Positions 18,580 through 32,035 of a stretch of 55,000 nucleotides of DNA are shown in pieces. Every line of letters begins with the position of its first letter. The stretch's first letter is position 1. The stretch comes from Symbiodinium natans (taxonomy: Eukaryota > Sar > Dinophyceae > Suessiales > Symbiodiniaceae). The translations under genes and the position numbers were made by a program. The stretch covers positions 110,001-165,000 of the forward strand of contig CAJNDS010002225.1 in assembly GCA_905221605.1 (NCBI GenBank). Reading direction: 5' to 3'. A model generated the notes under the pieces. The model did no database searches, was not told the origin of the DNA, and saw only the letters and a list, made by a program, of their open reading frames with translations.

Positions 18580-19329
18580 CTTCTCGAAATTGTGGTCTTT
18601 TTCTTTGATACTGTCTTTTTGTGGGGGGGGGGTTGCTACAAGAACACGGAGCAACACTGGAGAGCCAACGGCTGGGGGTGTAGTGAAAGGCATGAAGGAG
18701 TTGCCTCCTCGGCAATGACGTTGAACCATGAAACCTAAGCCCTATACTCATGCAAGAAGACCAATGCAATGAGACCCGTTGTCCACGCAACAGAACTCAG
18801 CATGAGCAAAAAAAGACGATAACACAAATGCTAGTGGCCATCTCGAATTTTTCTGCAATATTAGTAAAAACTATAAGTATAGTCCTAACGGACAAATCAG
18901 CAGCTGTACCAACGACTGAGACCGAGTCCCTATATAGTCCTCTATAGCGCCAAAGAAGCCCAACCGGCCAAGCGCCTCGAAACCCAAGCGCCCTCGCACA
19001 CAGATAGTGAAGGCGAGGGACGGGGGGAAAGGATACCACAACTACTCCACAACTCAACCTTCCCCCCAGAAGACCCCAACACTCGACATCCCTGTGGGCA
19101 ACTGCCGCCTGAAAGTTGAACATTACATGGCAGAACTATTCGAGTTTGGACATGGAATGAGGGAGTCCGGGAATTCGGAACCTTTAATCCGCCAAAATCA
19201 CTCTTTGAGGGATTGCGTACGGCACCTAATTCTCTATTTCCCCAGAACCGGTAAGTTAAGTTCCAACCTAAATTCGAAGGCCCGAAACTCCGAACCCCAG
19301 GGTTTGGGAGTTGAGTTGTTGGGCGCAGG
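18580..19329. other. Unassigned island of about 750 bases
   Basis: One of the longer stretches without arrays in this half. Open frames of up to about 115 codons lie on both strands but none shows a domain, signal peptide or clear splice sites. Confidence 0.5.
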
Positions 19330-19490
19330 GTTCACCCTAAACCCGAAACCCTAAAACCCTAAACCTAAGCCGAAACCCTAAACCCTAAACTCCTAAACCC
19401 GAAACCCGACACGCGAAACCCTAAACCCTAGACACTAAACCCTAAACCCTAAACCCTAAACCCCTAAACCCTAAACCCTAAACGCAATGA
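19330..19490 (-). repeat. CCCTAAA array
   Basis: CCCTAAA/CCCGAAA units forming the left arm of an inverted pair with 19544-19712. Confidence 0.95.
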
Positions 19491-19502
19491 ATCGAAGCTC
19501 GA

Positions 19503-19542
19503 GGCCGGCGGTGGAAGGCGCCGCAGTGGGCCCCCATAGCTC
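19503..19542 (-). CDS. Possible exon between inverted arrays
   Basis: Minus-strand ACTAG|GAG acceptor followed by ELWGPTAAPSTAGLE. The donor is not clear. It lies in the 50-base gap between two arrays of opposite orientation. Confidence 0.25.
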
Positions 19543-19543
19543 C

Positions 19544-19712
19544 TAGTTTAGGGTTTAGGGTTTAGGGTTTCGGGTTTAGGGTTTAGGGTTTAGGGTTCAG
19601 GGTTTAGGGTTTAGGGTTTAGGGTTTAGGGGTTTGGGGTTTAGGGGTTTAGGGGTTTAGGGGTTTAGGGGTTTAGGGGTTTAAGGGTTTAGGGGTTTAGG
19701 GGGTTTATTGGT
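19544..19712 (+). repeat. TTTAGGG array
   Basis: Heptamers, then eight-base GTTTAGGG units from about 19620. Confidence 0.95.
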
Positions 19713-20061
19713 TCGGGTTGAGGGCGTTTGGCTGACAGTTTGATTCGAAGGTTAAGATGAGAAGCTCGCGCAGCTGTAAACTCAAGCTCTGGGCACGGAG
19801 GGATTTGATGGGGTGGGTTCCCTATCCTAAGTCCTTGAAAGGTTTTCGCATTGACAATTCAGGTTGGGCATAATGTGCTTTTAGGTTTTAGGGTGAAAGG
19901 TTGCAGGGTTTGGGGTTTAGGCAGGGTTTACATTTCAGGGTTGCCGGAGTTCATGCGGTTGGGGCGTTCATCCGAGAATCACCAGGTTTTGGGCCCCCAA
20001 GCAAGCGCGAAGCCGTCACAGCGGGAGAAGACCGTGCTCTTGCAAACACCCCCGCTAAACC
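19713..20061. other. Unassigned island
   Basis: About 350 bases with occasional repeat variants. No supported gene. Confidence 0.5.
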
Positions 20062-20397
20062 CTGCACCCTAAACCCCAAACCCCAAACCCTAAACCCCAA
20101 ACCCCAAACCCCAAACCCCAAACCCTAAACCCTAAACCCTAAACCCTAGACCCTAAACCCCAAACCCCAAACCCTAAACCCCACTTCAGCTGCCCGAGAC
20201 CCCAAAACTCTCCCTCTACCTGCGGGCACATGTTGGGGTGTTTCCAGGGTAGGGTTTAGGGTTTAGGGTTTAGGGTTTAGGGTTTAGGGTTTAGGGTTTA
20301 GGGTTTAGGGTTTAGGGTTTAGGGTTTAGGGTTTAGGGTTTAGGGTTTAGGGTTTAGGGTTTAGGGCTTAGGGTTTAGGGTTTAGGGTTTAGGGCTA
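20062..20397. repeat. Inverted pair of telomere-type arrays
   Basis: CCCTAAA/CCCCAAA at 20062-20185 and TTTAGGG at 20251-20397, separated by about 65 unique bases. Same bracket order as around many exons. Confidence 0.95.
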
Positions 20398-20418
20398 TTC
20401 CTGAATATGCCCCCCAGA

Positions 20419-20540
20419 ATTAGGGGATAGGATTAAGGGGGACCCTTGGGGATATAGACCCTCTGAATAAGGTCCGTGGTTAAGAGAGCTCCAGAAGAGG
20501 GTTAAGAAGGGGTTCCCTTGTAAGGGTCCCCCTTATCCTA
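20419..20540 (-). repeat. Dispersed repeat, copy 1
   Basis: The reverse complement resembles 54669-54787 along its length, including GGGGACCCTT, AGCTCTCTTAA, CACCTTATT-like and TCCCCAAGGGTCCCCC. This suggests a small dispersed repeat family, perhaps a MITE or SINE fragment. Confidence 0.7.
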
Positions 20541-21191
20541 CACAGGAAGAATGCCATCATCCCTGCTATAGGGACACCTCAAGGAGGGTGAGCCCTGTAG
20601 ACCCGCACGCTGAGCTCACCACGCATCACGTCGACCGGCCCAACCCTCATCGTGGCCCATGGCTTCTCACTCCAGAGGAATGAGGGAACAAATCTTGGGA
20701 GGGGGGGGGGGGGGTTGGGTTTTGGTAGTAACCGGGATAAAGGAATACATACTATGCAGATGATGCTATAGAGTACAGTACAGTAGAGCATCGCATGCTG
20801 GAGCCTGCTGAACAGCGCACGCTATGTGTTAGCCATGTCTGGTGACAGCAGCCTGCAGTCTTACACATCGACCTGCAGTTGCTCCTCTAAAACGTGTCTG
20901 GGCAAAAACGATCATGCAGTGTCACACAGCATGAATTCGAATCCAATCCTGAGCCCAAAGCTAGCGACGGACTCGAAGACTGAAAGCTTTGCACACTGGT
21001 AACGAGGCCCAGGTCGTCAACAAGCCAAGTTCCAGAACGCAAGACTCAGGTAACCCTTTGCATAAGCCCCCAAACCCTACACCCTAAAAAACAGAGTGGC
21101 TGCAAGGATGCGCACAGCAAGCAGCATTGCCCTGATTCCCACATACAAGCCGGGCCCAGCAATCATACAACCTTTGGCAGTATGGCCCCTA
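20541..21191. other. Unassigned island
   Basis: About 650 bases, mostly unique, with a run of about 16 G near 20700. A minus-strand open stretch near 20580-20690 (RVGPVDVMRGELSVRVYRAH) may be an exon, but its boundaries are unclear. Confidence 0.5.
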
Positions 21192-21320
21192 CACCCGAAC
21201 CCTAACCCTGAACCCTAAACCCTAAACCCTAAACCCTAAACCCTAAACCCTAAACCCTAAACCCTAAACCCTAAGCCCTAAGCCCTAAGCCCTAAACCCT
21301 AAACCCTAAACCCTAAACCC
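21192..21320 (-). repeat. CCCTAAA array
   Basis: About 18 units, including a block of CCCTAAG variants. Confidence 0.95.
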
Positions 21321-21388
21321 ATCCATTGCCCACGCGAGGAACATCTTGAGCCTCAACGAAGCCAGACTGGCAGGGCAAGTCTGAGCAG

Positions 21389-21448
21389 GCCGAGGGTGAC
21401 CGCTTCTCCGTGTCAGTCTACGAGGCAATGGGGAGTGTGCTCTTTTGA
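21389..21448 (+). CDS. Candidate terminal exon, unknown protein
   Basis: GAGCAG|GCC opens AEGDRFSVSVYEAMGSVLF followed by TGA at 21446-21448. It is the only candidate exon in this half ending in a clear stop. Array order is CCCTAAA-exon-TTTAGGG. Confidence 0.4.
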   Translation, partial: AEGDRFSVSVYEAMGSVLF

Positions 21449-21456
21449 AGAGGGCT

Positions 21457-21620
21457 TAGGGTTTAGGGTTTAGGGTTTAGGGTTTAGGGTTTAGGGTTTA
21501 GGGTTTAGGGTTTAGAGCTTAGAGCTTAGAGCTTAGGGCTTAGGGCTTAGGGTTTAGGGTTTAGGGTTTAGGGTTGAGGGTTTAGGGTTTAGGGTTTAGG
21601 GTTTAGGGTTTAGGGTTTGC
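21457..21620 (+). repeat. TTTAGGG array
   Basis: About 23 units, including a block of GCTTAGA variants. Confidence 0.95.
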
Positions 21621-21809
21621 GGGTCCTTATTTCGTCAGGATTCATCTGATGTTTTGGAGCTTTCAGTGCTTTCACGGTAGTAGGGCGTCTTGCTGCAGAC
21701 TTGTTGCAACGCGCTGCGGGTGCGGTGCCAAGGAGTAATTGGCCTGAGGACACTGCATTCTACGGTGCTACAGCTTGTTGAAAGCAGGTCTTCTGCTGAA
21801 GCGCTTTGC

Positions 21810-22380
21810 TCACATGGCGAGATGAGCGACTGCCTTCCACTTCGGCGGCGGCTTGACGAACTCGTGCTCACGGATCTCGAGATGAGCTGCCTTATAGACT
21901 GCCGTCCCGATGAGGACGACGATGACCCCAATGAGCGCCGCGATGCCCACGGGTGTGGCCATCGCAAAGGCACCCCACATGATCAAGCCGCCAATGATCA
22001 TGCAAACGAAGTAGGCTCCAAAGCATCCAGGGCCACTGTTCGCACCACTACTCTCTCCAACGCAGCCGGCAAGAGAACCAAAGCCCATCATGAAGAACAC
22101 GGTTGCGAAGAAGAAGCAAACGAGGCAAACGACGATGCACAAGATGATGAAGACCACCTCCTGCGCCCTCTCAGATTCGTCGGCGGCGAAGTCTGCCGCT
22201 GTCCTACCCTGCAAGAAGCTGGTGCCATCCGGGCCCAAGGCGCGAGCCAGACGCTCGGACTTCACCTGCAGCACGCCGCCTTCACTGCTTGCGCTCGTCG
22301 CGTTGGACAAGATCTGCTGGCTCTCTTCGGTGGTCTGGACTATGGATTCCTCGGATGGGGCCCTTAAAATACCCTCTGAA
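21810..22380 (-). CDS. Multi-pass membrane protein, last exon
   Basis: From an AACCAG acceptor (22382-22381) the frame runs 190 codons to a stop at 21810. The N-terminal part is polar (TSFLQGRTAADFAADESER). Then three hydrophobic segments follow: VVFIILCIVVCLVCFFFATV, YFVCMIIGGLIMWGAFAMAT and GIAALIGVIVVLIGTAVY. It ends in a short hydrophilic tail containing EFVKPPPKWKAV. The exon lacks a convincing ATG, so upstream exons are expected; the array at 22383 begins exactly at the acceptor. The family is not recognised. It is probably an integral membrane protein. This is the largest exon in the array-rich part. Confidence 0.7.
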
Positions 22381-22382
22381 CT

Positions 22383-22659
22383 GGTTTAGGGTTTGGGGCT
22401 TGGGGTTTGGGGGTTAGGGTTTAGGGTTTAGGGTTTAGGGTTTAGGGTTTAGGGTTTAGGGTTTGGGGTTTAGGGTTTAGGGTTTAGGGTTTAGGGTTTA
22501 GGGTTTAGGGTTTAGGGTTTAGGGTTTAGGGTTTAGGGTTTAGAGCTTAGAGCTTAGGGCTTAGGGCTTAGGGCTTAGGGTTTGGGGTTTAGGGTTTAGG
22601 GTTCAGGGTTTAGGGTTTAGGGTTTAGGGTTTAGGGTTTAGGGTTTAGGGTTTAGGGAT
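22383..22659 (+). repeat. TTTAGGG array
   Basis: About 277 bases, nearly perfect, with a central GCTTAGA/GCTTAGG block that resembles the one in 21457-21620. On the minus strand it supplies CCCTAAA immediately before the acceptor of the membrane-protein exon. Confidence 0.97.
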
Positions 22660-22908
22660 CTTCCTGAAAACGATCCTCTTAAACCCAAACAAACAAGCCA
22701 GCAAGGGAAAAGGTACAAAATGTCCTTCCAGGGCCTACCAAGATTCGGGATCCATGGCTTCTTCACTCACGAGGAAGTCTTGGCAGTGTGCTGGGAGATC
22801 CAGGGTTACGTCCTTCAAGTCCTGGTTCATGGTTGGGATAGTAAAAAACATTGAAATTTTACTCCTTATTGAGTTTAAGTACCTTTAAACATGTAAAATG
22901 GTACCCAA

Positions 22909-24878
22909 CTATGACAAAGAGTCATTGATGCTGTAGCCAGGGACGGACATGTAGTAGTTCACGAAGGTGCCCAGGCGTTCGCGGTCCGAGGCCGTCGCGT
23001 CACTGAGCACGCACTGGTCCTTGGTCTCGTGCTTGAGGAACCGGATGAGCATGTCGGGACGCTTCTTCAGGAAGTCCACCAAGGTGTTGTGCAACTTCGC
23101 CGGCACGGAGTAATCCTGGGAGCCGCGCACCTGGGAGATGCTCTTGCTTCCAGCCTCCTGGTACTGCTGGATGGTCAGCCGGTCCCGGCCGCGGCGCCAG
23201 TGCTTCATGTCGGTGTGCGCGGCACGCGCCGCGGCGACGGGGAAGTCCCCGGCTTCGGGAAGGAGGCGCATCGGGAAGGTCTCCATGATGTTGAGCATCT
23301 GGTTGGCCTCCTGCACCAGCTTCGAGGTCTCCTTCACGGAAGATCGGCCCGAGTCGCTCTCCGAGATCGCTGGGCTCCGCTCCAACTTCTCCGTAAGGTC
23401 CAAGACATCTCCCTTGATGTCCTCTTGGTTGTTGAGTTCACAAGCCCCCAGAAAGTGTACCCCTTCAGCTCTAGAGGGGATTATTCGAGTATCCCAAAAA
23501 GTGTAAAGTCTACTCACTCAGCTACTAAGGCCTCAAGCTTCTCAGCGATGCGGCCATCTGCATCCTCATGACTTGACCCGCCCACGGCCTTGCACTTCTG
23601 CACACTGCCGAAAGGCGCCAGGTTGTCCCCAGGGCCGGCGCCCACCTTCTCGCAGAAGTGGGAAGGGCCACAGACATCGTTCTCCGAGTCGTAGAAGCAG
23701 CGGAAGGCACAGGTACTTGGCTTGCCCATACCTTGTGGTCGAGCCCCCACCACCACCCAACGCAAAAAGGTCCGTCATTTTTTGTCCGCAAAAACTGCAA
23801 GCGAAAAAAAAAAACACATCTACACGGCTTCTGGTCCCGGACCCGGGAGCAGGACATCTCCCCCAGCATGCCGTCGACCAACATCATGAGATCGCGATCG
23901 GGATTCGCCATCTGCTTCGGGGCTTCGCCGGGCAGCTGCAGCTCCACGATGTCCTGGGACTTCGTCGCGTGAAACTGCACCTCGTCCTTGGCTGGCCGGC
24001 AGTGCAGAAAAGAGAAAATTGGCACTTCTAATTACAAACCGAGCCCCCCGCAAAAAAAAATAAAAAATAAATAAATATATATATATATATATTATATACA
24101 AGAGCAGGATTTCTCCTGGAACCGGCCAAGCAGCTTCTTCTGCCATCTTCTGCACACCCCGGCTGTTCATGAAGTAGCGGATGATCTTCCCGCCCTCCTT
24201 GTGCTCGTAGACCTTGTGCCCGGCGTCGCGGCCGAAGGGCAGGAGCTCTGAGAAGATGTTCTCGTTGGTCACTCCAACCACGGGATTCGTCTCCGTGCGG
24301 ATCCAAAGGGCCTCGTCCTTGGAGTAGTGGCTGGAGCCGAAGCGGCCCTTGTGGTCACGGTAGGCCTGCCAGCCGGTGATGAAGATGGTGGCCATGCCGT
24401 CGATCTTCTGCATCGCCACCACGGCATCGGGCAAGATGCGGTACCTTGAGGACCACATGAACCCTAAAACTGGGGGTCATATACCCTATACTGCCCTATA
24501 CTACCTATCAAGGCATATGAAGCCATAAACCCTTTGTAAGGCTCACAATTCGTGCCCAAAGGACCTGGTGTCCAGGCCATCGATCTCGACGTACGGAGGC
24601 GACTCGTGCTCCTTGAAACGGAAAGTGACGTTGGCGGAGAGCCAATCCAAGGAACTCTGCTTCCCCCGGGCCCACATGGTCGAGATGGAGAAGGAGCCGG
24701 CTTCGGTGACCTTCTCTTGCTGCTGATACCGATCAGAGGACTCCTTCATAGCGGCTCCCACGACCTGTGCGGCGTTCCCCGCGTGGAAGGAATCGCGTGC
24801 CGCGGAGACGTCCCTCATCGCCAACATGAAAATGAAAACGCAAGCCAGCCTCTGGCGGGTCATGTGTCGTCCGGCCAT
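22909..24878 (-). CDS. Secreted Cys-containing protein, five exons
   Basis: Exons 24565-24878, 24116-24444, 23843-23991, 23532-23720 and 22909-23421 join in phase to 498 codons (497 residues). Boundaries are GT-AG, GA-AG, GT-AG and GC-AG. The ATG at 24878 begins MAGRHMTRQRLACVFIFMLA, then MRDVSAAR, a signal peptide. Exon 2 carries TETNPVVGVTNENIFSELLP and GGKIIRYFMNSRG. Exon 4 has cysteines in CAFRCFYDSENDVCGPSHFC. Exon 5 is mainly helical and polar, ending YMSVPGYSINDSLS. The protein is likely secreted or vesicular; its function is unknown. Unlike the channel gene, its four introns are short (about 80-125 bp) and hold no telomere-type arrays. Start and stop are clear; exon 2-3 and 3-4 junctions could shift by a few codons. 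Confidence 0.8.
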
Positions 24879-24962
24879 GAGAGCTGTAGGAAAAGCAAAC
24901 AACGTTGAGGAGGTTGAGGATATTTGACAATGCTCGAGCCGTGGCTTGCCAACCATGTTGGT

Positions 24963-26345
<1,383 letters not shown>

Positions 26346-26399
26346 GTAGTACTACTAGCAAGCACACGCGTTCTTGCCCAATCCTGTTCAATTCCCACT

Positions 26400-29300
26400 A
26401 CGACTGCGATACTCCGAATGCCTTGATCTTTGGGAGTTGGTTACCCAAAATCTCGTGCGATGGTGACAGCTCACAATCTTCACAGTGCAATGCCACGTGT
26501 GTCCACAGCATGGTGATAGGCCTCCGCTTGGGCCAGTCATGACTTGCTTTAGTCGCCAAATTGCCATTGTGGACGGACAACTTTGGCGTACTTAAGGTTG
26601 TGCTTTACACAAGACCGCGTCCATGCTTGCATGCAGGAAGATATGCACCAGGTATTCATCCTGCCTATGACCCAATAGAACCTTAAGGTCGCTTTGCTTG
26701 ACAATTTCTTTTGGGCTCTTCAACGCTTTTCTTGTTGTACAGACTTCTTATGTAGTGTTGTTAAGAATGCTTTTTTACCGTAGATATGTTATGTTATGCG
26801 AAGATGTTGAAAAACTTCTAAATCCGTGAAACGTCTGCAGAAACATAAGAAACTTGCAAAACAACACCAAACATAATATCTGGATGCTGTAACTTGGGAA
26901 ATTCTACATCCGTTTTCTTCTGCCTTCAGGCCTTGCACCAAAACCTGCAGAATCTGAAACCCATAAGGGGCAGCAAAATTGATTGAAAAGGTAGAGAAGC
27001 TTCCAGTGACCTCCACAGTTGGAGAAAGTTCCAGTGCCAAACAAGTTTACACTTTGCCGCCTTGCTGCCTGCTGTTCTAATTTTGGAGGAAGACTAAGAG
27101 GCTTATTTGTTTAGGCTTTCAGACCCGCAACTGGGCCCAAAAATGGCTTCTAAACTTGGGTTCCAATTTAAGTCCAACCTGGGTAACCTTCTATGTTCAC
27201 ACAGGAAATTTAATCTAGGGCCGTTTTCGGTGCCAGAATTAAGCTGCTTTTGGAACTTATTTAAGTTTGATGATGATTAAAATAAACTTACAGACAAACA
27301 AGATTTTTTCGATTTCTTGCTCTCCACTGAAACTTTTCTGACACACTGAAGCCAAAGACATGCACCCGCAAACCAACCCACTGGAACCACAAACGCACAC
27401 ACACACACACACATCTACAACACTCTTGTGCATACACCAACAGTTTTTCACTGTCTTTCTGCTCAATCAATGGCTGATCGGCTAACATTACTTACCAAAA
27501 CACTTGCTAAACGATTTGGTTAAGGGCGGTTAGAAGCAAGAAACGCTAGAATTAGCTTTTGCAGACGTTGCTGTAGAAATTCTAAATTGGAAGACGTGGG
27601 AACTACAGAATCAAAGAGTAGAAGTTGAAGTTCCATGTCTGAGTGTTTACCTTAGTGACTTTGTCCATTCTAGAAACGGTGTTTCTTGAGCAAGAGCGTC
27701 TTGGTTAAAGTGCAGTCTACCTTAGGTTTCTTGGGTTCCAGCAGCGTGCCTTTGTTTGAATGTAGACCACAAAGCAAACCCACATTTCTAAAACCAACTG
27801 CAAAAAGAACTTTAGAACGCGCGGCATCTGCCAAATTCGAACGCCTGGCAAGACCCACGCCTGTGCCGCAACAAAGACCTAAGAACCTTTACCATCCGCC
27901 AGAACGCCAAACGCAAAACCCACGGCGGTCTGTGCTGCAATCAAAAAATTGCAGCATTTACTGCTGGAAAGACCCACAATGTCTGTGCTGCAATGTACCT
28001 GAATTGGAATTGTGGCATCTTGTGGCGACAAAACACAAAAACAGAGAGCCTGGACATTGGAAATCCTTTCAACCAAAACTTTTTGCCTTTACACTAGGTT
28101 ACGTGCGACGTCCAAGCCCAACTATTTGAAAATTGCAAAGACCAGAATGTGAACAAGTGCGAGCGAAGCACGAGCTCAAGTGCGGACAAAGACGTCAAAA
28201 CATGCAATTTCTGTGCACTGCAATCTTGCGAATGACAATCGCACCCACTCCGTGTGGTAAACAGTTTGTGAAAAGTCAAAGACGCATTTATTTTGTGCAG
28301 CGAAACATCTGTTTAAAAGCTGCAGACACTTTGAAAAGGGAAAAGACCCTTTGCCCTTGGCTCAAAATGCCACTTTGCTCAACTGGTGAAGTTAATGCGG
28401 AAGTCCGCAGTTAGGTTCTGGTGCCTAACCAAAGTTAGCAAATTAGTGAGCAGTCTTTCATGTTGGTAAGAAGAATAAAGCTCAGCAAAATGGCAAGAGT
28501 GGACTTCCAGCGCAGCCTTCAGCGTTGAAGGCTCGGAGGGTAGGATCTTGTTTTCGAAGCTCTGTTTTGTGTGGATTTTAGGTACCTGTGAGCGACCGTG
28601 TTTTTGAATGTACTCGGGTGTAATGGTAAGAATGGTCTCTGGGTTTGAACCAAGAACATACAGGCGCAGGAAGCTGAAGAAGTAACCTTCATAACAAATT
28701 GGGGGTTGTGAAACGTTGGGCCGTTTGGTGGCCCAATTTCGCGGCCGCTTTCTTCTATTTTTGTTAAGGCTGCGGAGATTACCTTTTATTTTCACAGGGT
28801 CTTGCAACTTAGCCCCGCCAGCCCACCGCAAATTTTAGACTTGTTATCTCCGTTTATAAGATTGTAGCAAAGCATGAGGACATTAAAAGGCGCCCGGTGA
28901 TGTTGTTAACATACCGTTAAAGTGAAACAAACGCTATTTTAAACCTTCTGTTTCTCCATTGGACCATCAGTGCAATTAATAGACTTGGGCCAGAACCAGT
29001 CTTACAAAGGGCCAGATGAAATGGTAAATAATATCAGAGCTAGTGATCTTTCTGTTTGCACTTGTTTGCAATACACTTCTGGCCGAGTATAATATAAAGA
29101 AGGTCTTGGTAAGACATCAACCAAGACACAGCGGTTGGAGTTCTGCAGAAAGAACTGTGTGAGATAAACAAAAGCGTTGAAAATAGAGATTAATATTTGA
29201 GTTTTTCTTGCATCAAGGCTTTGCCACATCAGCAGCAGTAAGCAATTCAAGTTGCTGCATAAGGTAAGACGTGGCGGAACGTAAGCTAGAATTCAGAGGG

Positions 29301-32035
29301 GAAGCCACAAAATGGATCTTCGGGCACGGTCTGTTTCATTCCAGTCGACAGGCCATCAACCGATTAGAAAAATGTGTGGACTTCTTGCAGCGGGCAGACA
29401 TTGGTCAAGCCCATTGTGAAGTTGAAAATATGCATTCATTCAGTACATGAATTCCATTAATTAGAATGTTATGTATATGTTTAAAAACCTTCATGGATAA
29501 AGACTAGAAAGATGAGAAACCATAAGGTTTCAAGAAAATGTCAAGAAAAAAGTTGTAGATTATGAGATTTTGAGTTGCCAGAATTCTAAAGTTTAAAAAG
29601 GTGTGCAGAAAGGTGTGCAGAAGGGCTTCATAAATTATAAAATTTTCTAGCCCTTTTTGCAGGTTCCTTTGTTTCGTTCTCACTTCGTTCCCTCGTGCAG
29701 TAATTTCTCCTTTTCATTCGAGGTAACAACACAATTTTCATTCAGACCCCGCGATGACAGTAATGATGTTAACGTAAAGCCCCTAATAATTAAAAATAGA
29801 TTTCTAGGGCTGTTTACTCTTTATGAAGCACATCTCAATATTAGATAGCATATTTTCATGCGTCTTTTACTTCGTTCACTTAGTCACTCACTAAATTCGT
29901 TCATTAGTGCAGTTCATTACATTCACTTCGTACTATTATATTCTTACGCAAAGGCCCTTATAAAGTAAGAACAGCTCATGGGCCTTTGGGGCGTTCACTT
30001 GTGCATTAATCAGTTTCACGCATTCATTGCATTCATGTGTAAATTAATTATTACACTTCGTTCTCTTCATAGTTTTATGAATGTATCCCGGGCGAACTAA
30101 AAGAATTCTCACTTGCCCGTGGCTTACAATATTAGAGCTAGTACTGCCGCACGAACGGAATAAAAGCGCGGGGCAAAAGAGAGCGCACAGAACGTTATTT
30201 TGGTGTGCTATAGCTTCGTTCATACGTTCAGTGAACCCATGCACAAATTTATAATTCACTTCATTGCGATCACTCTGGTCACGCTTTTATTCATATAATT
30301 TAAGGGCCCATTTACTATATTATTATAGGTTGTCACCCATTCCATCTCCAAGTTTTGCAGTTTTGCATGTTCGATTCTATGCTTCGTCATTTCGTGACAT
30401 GTTCCAGTCTAGGTTCAGTATTTTTAGTCATGTTTGGTTGTGTGAGGTTTGAAAGCAATGTGTAAACAACTATGTAGTTGTTTCAAGAAGTATTGTCAAT
30501 ATGTTGCTTCTCTACACTGGCTGACAAGGTCTGGCTCATATTGAATATTGGAGTGAATCTACCTTCAACTTTGTGGGACTCTTCAAGACGTTTCAACCGA
30601 TGGAAATTCAATGTGAAGCAAATTTTGTGAAAAGGACGTGAGCCAAGTGAACCCCGCAAGAGAGACTTCTTTTATAGACTACCAGTGGAGCTGTCAAAAA
30701 GTATTCGTTCGGTTCACAACCATTGGACCAAAGAAACCATCAAACATCTGGAAACATCTAGCAAATCACATAAAGGCACTAAGAACCATTCAACACCCAT
30801 TGACAAAAACCAACATCAAATGTTCAAAACCCTTACGAACCACCCAAAACCAGCACTAATCTAATGATGTTCGTGTTGATTAAAGATGCACAACTTGATT
30901 ACATGAGCTGCTAGAGTTATTCTCATCAAAGAAATCCAAAGGCGGCACAAGGCTTCCCAATCTTTAGGTCGGAGAGCATGCTCTAAAGGATCAATTGAAT
31001 GGGCGTCGCTTTGCCATTGACGCTTTGGGTAAGCTCAAGACATGAGATCTTCCGTTAGTCTTTTTGTTGCTTCCTTTGAGTATTGATTGAGAAGCTTAGG
31101 GGTGAGATTAAACTGCCGGACAGCAATCCTACATAGTCAGCCGTATAAATCAAAACCCAGGATCTTGGATGAATCGTCCACGACCTGTCAGCTTTGGTCC
31201 AACTCTCTTGTGTGCCGACCATGGCCTTGGCTCAAAGAAAAGCTGTGCAGGTCGGGTGATTTTTTGGTAGCTAGCAACAACTGATGGTGTTTTGTGTTTG
31301 TTTGCTTTTGTTAGACTAAAGACAGGAAGTGTTTTGCGAGCTGGAGCCTACCAATGTCTTACCATCAGCTTTATTCCAGATTTCCTCAGCCAACGGCTTT
31401 TCTTTTACGACCCGCTTCTGGAGGAGTCTTCCCAAGATTGAAACAAAAAAACCCAAAGCATTTGTCACTGCAAGTTTTGGCTCAACTCGGCCGCTAAGCT
31501 GCAAAAACGTCGCCAAATCCGTTTGCCAAATCTCTCTCGTTGCTATGGCTCCCTCCTTTTTTTTAAAAGCTCTATCCCGCTTCCATTGGCGGTAATGTGC
31601 TTGTATGTCCCTTCGCGAGGTCAGATGTGTCACAAGCTAAACGTGCTCAAATGTGTTGGCGCATGGTGCAGGAAGTGCGCTCTTCCTGTTGAGGGTTTAG
31701 GGTTTAGTGTTGAGGGTTTAGGGGGACTGAGCTTGTACCAAATTTTATTGGAAAGAGATGAGATCACTCATCTCAAAGCAGCAATGTGCACCTATCATTG
31801 AATAAGTTCACATGTGAGACATGCACTAGATCTGGCATGGCTTTTACCTGACAGGTTTGGCTCGGATTTTGGAGAGTGTTTGATTCAAGGCAGCTCAGCT
31901 ATTGCAATTTTCCGGCTGGAATCAAATCAACACTGTACCGTCCTTTAGGAGTTGCGGACATCCCTGTGAAACAAATACCACAGTGACCACAGATCACCAG
32001 CCGAGTTTTGGCCCGGTTTCCTTCGAAGCGATGCG
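26400..32035. other. Lower-GC stretch with no supported gene
   Basis: About 5.6 kb almost free of telomere-type arrays (one short run at 31685-31725). Open frames of up to about 150 codons occur but carry no recognisable domain. Visible small features are a (CA)n run near 27394-27412 and many TTCGTTC/TTCACTT-like words between 29650 and 30290. It may be intergenic, or it may hold genes with exons too short or too diverged for me to recognise. Confidence 0.5.

Noticed and set aside
31475-31485. A relict dinoflagellate spliced-leader sequence
   Set aside because: TTTTGGCTCAA matches the 3' part of the leader over only 11 bases, with no match to its 5' half and no gene directly downstream.
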